Source: Enoplosus armatus
Lineage: Eukaryota > Chordata > Actinopteri > Centrarchiformes > Enoplosidae
DNA length: 64,000 nucleotides
Direction: 5' to 3'
NCBI RefSeq assembly: GCF_043641665.1
Contig: NC_092194.1
Coordinates: forward strand, 12,935,298 to 12,999,297
Part shown: positions 59,550 to 64,000 of the stretch, piece by piece
How positions within the stretch are numbered: the first letter of the stretch is position 1
How the letters are laid out: every line of letters begins with the position of its first letter
Position numbers and translations under genes: made by a program
The notes under the pieces: generated by a model
What the model was told of the DNA's origin: nothing
Database searches by the model: none
Seen by the model: the letters and a program-made list of their open reading frames with translations, nothing else

Positions 59550-61435
59550 TTTATAACACTGCAAAAGCAAAATAAAAAACAATGCATAAGGGTTCACTTT
59601 GTCCAGTTGAGACAAATTCGAAGTTGTTTTTAACACTTGAATCTGTGACAGGTATAGTGCTCTACATAGGTTGAGAGCAGTAACTATGGAAAAACTGAAA
59701 AAAAGGGTTTAAAGGTTCCAGACTGTTTGGCAAACCGCATAATGGTTGTAATGCCTTCATTTATGCCATTTTAGGTTGCTTATTTTACCCCCCAAAAAAG
59801 CATTGCCATAGAACCCACATAAACTATTACATTTACATTTACTACATTTGAAGACATCACCTTGGGGCTCTGGGAATTTTTCATTATTTCTGGACATTTA
59901 TAGACAAAACAGACAAACAATTAATTGAGAAAATAATCATCACATTAATTGATAATGAAAATATGTTTTAGTTGCAGTCCTGACAGTTATAGCACATGGG
60001 AATTAAATGTATCTGTTTTGCCAGGTGTCTGTAAGTCTAATGTTATTAATAATGAAATCAATATAATACACGAATTTACATTTTTTTGCATTTCAATATG
60101 TGATTTTACGGTAACCTAACCACAGGAGTTAAAAGTTGAGTCAGAAGGTGAGATAGCATTTATTCTAGCAAGGTGAATTATCCATCATGATTGGATTTAC
60201 TTCCTCATGTTGTCATCTGGAATAATTTACTGAATTATCTTGACGTTAGTTCATCAAAATGGATATTATTCATTTACAAATAACAGCTAGGGGAAAGTAA
60301 ATAAGTTTAGTTTAGCTTTAGCTAAGGCTAGCATTGGTTTTATCACCAGCTAGCTACAGTATAGTGTTCTTACTTTACCTGTCTAGTTGGCCGTTCAGTT
60401 CTTGAGTCCAGAGATTATCATGTCACAGTGCAGTTACCAGTAGCCCTGGTTTTTAGCTCTGTTTTGTTCCTGCAAATTAGCTGTTTTCACATATCACAGA
60501 TATTATAATAATTTATAATATTATACATCATTTAGTAAATCAGATGTCAAAAAAGTCAATTTTGACATAATATGTAGTTGCTGCATTTTGCCTTTGTAGG
60601 GCAGTATAGTTTAAAATCAAATGGACAAACATCTGACAGATAGTTCACGAATGTTGCAGTTATAAGATGTAAAGTGATGACGCAAACAGCTTGTGTTTGC
60701 TTCAGTTATGTATCATCTGACTGAATGAGTGTTTTTAGAAATGTTGAGCAGATGCATGTGGCTGCCTGGGACAGATGAACATAGACTTCGACATAGGGAA
60801 ATGAGCGTTATCGGTCCCCAACATTAACCAGCATTTCCATAGAACAGCTGATTCACTCAGCAGTGGTGTCCATGCATTGAGTCATGTTTTACAGTAAGAC
60901 AAACCCTAAGCTTGAGGCAGTAAACAACACATTGCATAACTGTGTGTCCTCTGTCCTGCATTTCATATCGTTAATGTGTCATTTCCCGAGCTGTAACCAA
61001 ACAGTCATGTGGAAGCTCAATGAGACAAATAAAACACAATGACATGCAACCAAAACATGTAGTACACAACGCGTAAGTCATGGTGGAAGTCACAGAAAAC
61101 TTTTTGCCTGTGCAGAATCCATCAACTTGTCGGCCCGACACACACAAGTACACATGTACTTGTAAATGTAGGTGTGTACTCTGTGTCCTTACATGCTTTT
61201 ACTTCAAGCTCTTTCTTAAGGCCATGCAGACAAGCACACACAAACCTTGATCTATGAACTATGAAGTTTTCCTATTGTGTTTGTATCGTGCTGACTCATG
61301 ACCCATTGTCACTTGACTGTTGTTGTAAAGAGTTTATAGTACGCAAGGTGCATCACAAACTTCATGCCTGTATAAAGTTGCACTTGACATCTTAGTTTCA
61401 TAATAAAACCCACTATTTGAAGTTATTTTTATAGT
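59550..61435. other. intergenic DNA, nothing recognised
   Basis: AT-rich sequence without supported exons, RNA genes or named repeats. Confidence 0.6.
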
Positions 61436-61439
61436 ATGG

Positions 61440-62105
61440 GCCAGCATTTCCCAACCTTTTCCCTCAAGGATCACACACACTGTGCGGTACTGTAAAATTT
61501 TGAGGTACTTTTATTGAAAGGTTTATGCTACTTTGTACTTCCACACCACTACATTTATCTGACATTTAGTTACTAGTTACTTTTCAGATTAAGATCTTGC
61601 AATAATAAAAACACATGATGAGCTTATGACGAGACCCAATAAAAAAGCAGTGTCTAGTTGGGTCCCCTCCTCAAGTTCCAGATGTTTATGAGTTGTTGGC
61701 AGTTCCACCAAAGAGAGTTTTACCCTCCGAACTTCTCAGATGGTTTCATTAAAATAACTGTTCGAGGCTCAAAGAGGTATTGAGGCTCTATATATAGTAG
61801 ATAAACCATATATCACCTCGACCAGCTACAACAGTAAAATGCAACTTACACATTGTTGCATTATTATTATCAATCAGTATTTCATATATCATGATATATG
61901 TAGGTATTTGTCACAGGGACCATTATTTTGTGGAACGGGTACTTTTGCATAATAAAGTATAATTTGCTGACGATACTTCTGTACTTTTTCTTAAGAAGGA
62001 TTTTAAATGCAGGACTTTTACTTGTAATGGAGTATTTTTACATTGTACATTTACATTCTTTTTATGATCAAATCTTGGAAATGTTCTTCTGTCCATTACA
62101 TTACA
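61440..62105 (+). repeat. long teleost dispersed element
   Basis: It contains TGCTACTTTGTACTTCCACA and CCACTACATTTATCTGACA, and farther right GATACTTCTGTACTTTTTCT, GGATTTTAAATGCAGGACTT and TTACTTGTAATGGAGTATTT. I recognise these as segments of a very common non-coding fish repeat of about 0.6-0.7 kb. A truncated copy in the other orientation is at 23.7 kb. I do not assign a transposon class. Confidence 0.7.
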
Positions 62106-64000
62106 ATCTTAGATAAACGCTATTACTTAAAATGTCTGCAGAATGTCCTGATTTGTTTTCTTTGTCTGATGAATGTAGACTTCAGTCCCTGTTCACAGAC
62201 AGTGTTCACCTAGCTACCACTGTAGGAGGGCGCTTTATGTTTGATGTGTTAAAGGTCTGTTTTATAGCTGTCATGTTAATGAATTGTGTCCATGGAGATG
62301 TATTTGTTCTTTCGCGCTTACGTTATTGCTCTTGTTTGTCATGTTTGTAGTGTCTTGTAAGGTCATGCGTGCTGGGCACCTTAAAATGATCTTACCTTAC
62401 CTATAGAACTAAAAACAGAAGCAGCAGTACTGTTTCTGTTGTTTTACATTATGTGCCAGTGTGCCACTATTTGCATTGTTTTTACAGGAAGGAACCCAAG
62501 CATGTGCACAAACACTACTGACTGCTCACCCTGTATATCTGAGAAACTGGGCACAGACAGACAGAAACATGAGATGAGCTGATAGAGTTCAATGACATCC
62601 ATAATCGTTTAGCTTAGCTCTCGGTTTTTCCTCAATTCACAGCATCTTTATGGTCTTAAGGATTGTCATGACACGAAAGCCTTGTGACAGCCGGACAGAC
62701 AGAGAGACAACAGGCAAGCAGGAGGGTGGGGCAGAGAGACAGTCAGACAGCAATTACAATCAGTAACTGCAGTGAATAGACTATGGAAAAATGAATATTA
62801 GTATGAATGCATTGCTTATACAATATGTAAAAAGGGTTTATAAGACCAAGAATTCACACTGTGGTTGCCCTTCATTTTGCCATCAGATTAAAACAAATTG
62901 ATATAGCCAATTCTCAGCACTGGTTTCTGCTTTTTCCTTGTGTGTATTTGATTGCTAAATAATATTTGCACTCATGTTCCTGACAATGACAGATATTGAC
63001 AAAATTTGCAGAACAAATCGAAACTTCCAGTCAAGCTCAAAACAGGATGTGTTTAAACAGAAAGGAAGTCTTAAACAACTGTCAATGGAAACCCTCATGA
63101 ATCATAAATATCAAATGTATAGAGGAGTTTTATCAGAATGTGTGTGTGTGTGTATACGTTTGTGTTCACAGTGTTTCCAAACCTCCAAAATCTTAGAAAA
63201 CCTTCCAGTTTGAGGCAAAAAGCTCAGTCTATTTTGGGAATGTGTGCGTTTTGAGAAGGTTTGCTCAGTTTGTTTGTGTCTCTAATTAAATAAGGAAGGA
63301 GAAAATACTTCAGCCCAACGTGGAGGAGCTTTTTAAAGAGGCAGAAGACGGAGTAACACCACTTCAAATAAAACCTGATCATTCATGTAAATCACTCAAA
63401 CAAACTTTCAGTGAGTGAGAGTTAGCTGAAGTGCCACCCACATATCCGAGAAATAACAACGCCTCCATTGCACATTTTCTAGCGTGGCATAATTTAGTTG
63501 GAAAGGTTTCAACAAAAGCAGGTGGGTGACAGCACACGTTAGCACACGCTTATGTTATTGTATCTGTATGTCTGTTTTACCTTTGTTTTCTCAGAGGAAT
63601 CCCCATCACTATGTGACTGGAATCAGAAAGCACTGGAGAAAACACCAAATCTTAACAGTGTTTTTTCACATGAGGGCATCCCACTAACACACAGACAGAC
63701 TGTGCTTCTTCCTTATGTGACTGCATGATTCCTAAACAACACACTGCTGAGTAACCGATCATGTCCTCACAGAAAATGCATGACCCTGATGTTTCTTGTT
63801 TTGCTGAGGTTGAAAAATATGTTTCCCAAAAGAATGGCATCATGTGAACTTCTCATAATGCATAACTCCCCCATTGCTTATTTCAATGATTGACTCTCTC
63901 TCCCTTTCTCTCTCACTTTATGAGCTGCTGACAGCCACCTGACTGGACACACTGCAAGTCATAACTGTAGTTGACTATATAAGAGAGGCTCTCTGACACA
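62106..64000. other. intergenic DNA at the right edge, nothing recognised
   Basis: The frames here, such as the one at 62132-62350, show no family resemblance, splice context or codon pattern that would support a gene. Confidence 0.6.

Overview
The window is nuclear DNA of a ray-finned fish, most likely a percomorph teleost. It has split genes with GT-AG introns, very many (CA)n/(GT)n microsatellites and several repeat families that I recognise as typical of teleosts. I see no bacterial operons, phage or CRISPR. Most long open frames are only CA/GT repeats read as Thr-His or Cys-Val. Four genes can be supported, three protein-coding and one microRNA, and their exons were built by hand from splice signals, phase and family similarity.

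Region 1 (1-19.4 kb, minus strand) is the 5' part of msra, methionine sulfoxide reductase A. Coding exon 1 is at 19167-19341 (or 19167-19239), exon 2 at 13380-13448, exon 3 with the catalytic GCFWG motif at 13083-13202 and exon 4 at 9373-9477. The last exons lie beyond the left edge. Bases 1-9372 are therefore intron 4, with a nuclear-receptor half-site array, a paired CCAAT element and a homeodomain/TCF-rich block. Region 2 (19.4-37.6 kb) has no protein gene that I can support. It does hold a clear mir-124 precursor on the plus strand (33172-33245), in a presumed host transcript that may start in GC-rich sequence near 30.5-31.4 kb and end at a poly(A) signal at 33948. Region 3 (37.6-45.4 kb, minus strand) is a complete ythdf2 gene, an m6A-reader YTHDF protein of 616 residues in five coding exons. 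Region 4 (45.4-53.2 kb) is intergenic. It has a foldback Harbinger-like MITE, retroposon tails, one unrecognised possible terminal exon and a possible muscle enhancer. Region 5 (53.4-58.5 kb, plus strand) is a complete vgll2 gene, a vestigial-like TEAD cofactor of 302 residues in four coding exons. Region 6 (58.5-64 kb) is downstream intergenic DNA with two CTCF-like sites and a long teleost repeat.

The gene order is the most informative result. msra diverging from mir-124 matches the human MSRA/MIR124-1 locus. ythdf2 converging on mir-124 repeats the pairing of YTHDF1 with MIR124-3 and of YTHDF3 with MIR124-2 at other human loci. The window therefore looks like a locus that keeps both linkages, while in human YTHDF2 and MIR124-1 are on different chromosomes. 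I found no unknown molecular system. The points worth following are this synteny, long UG repeats on both sides of an in-frame msra exon, several dense regulatory blocks and one unassigned exon candidate.
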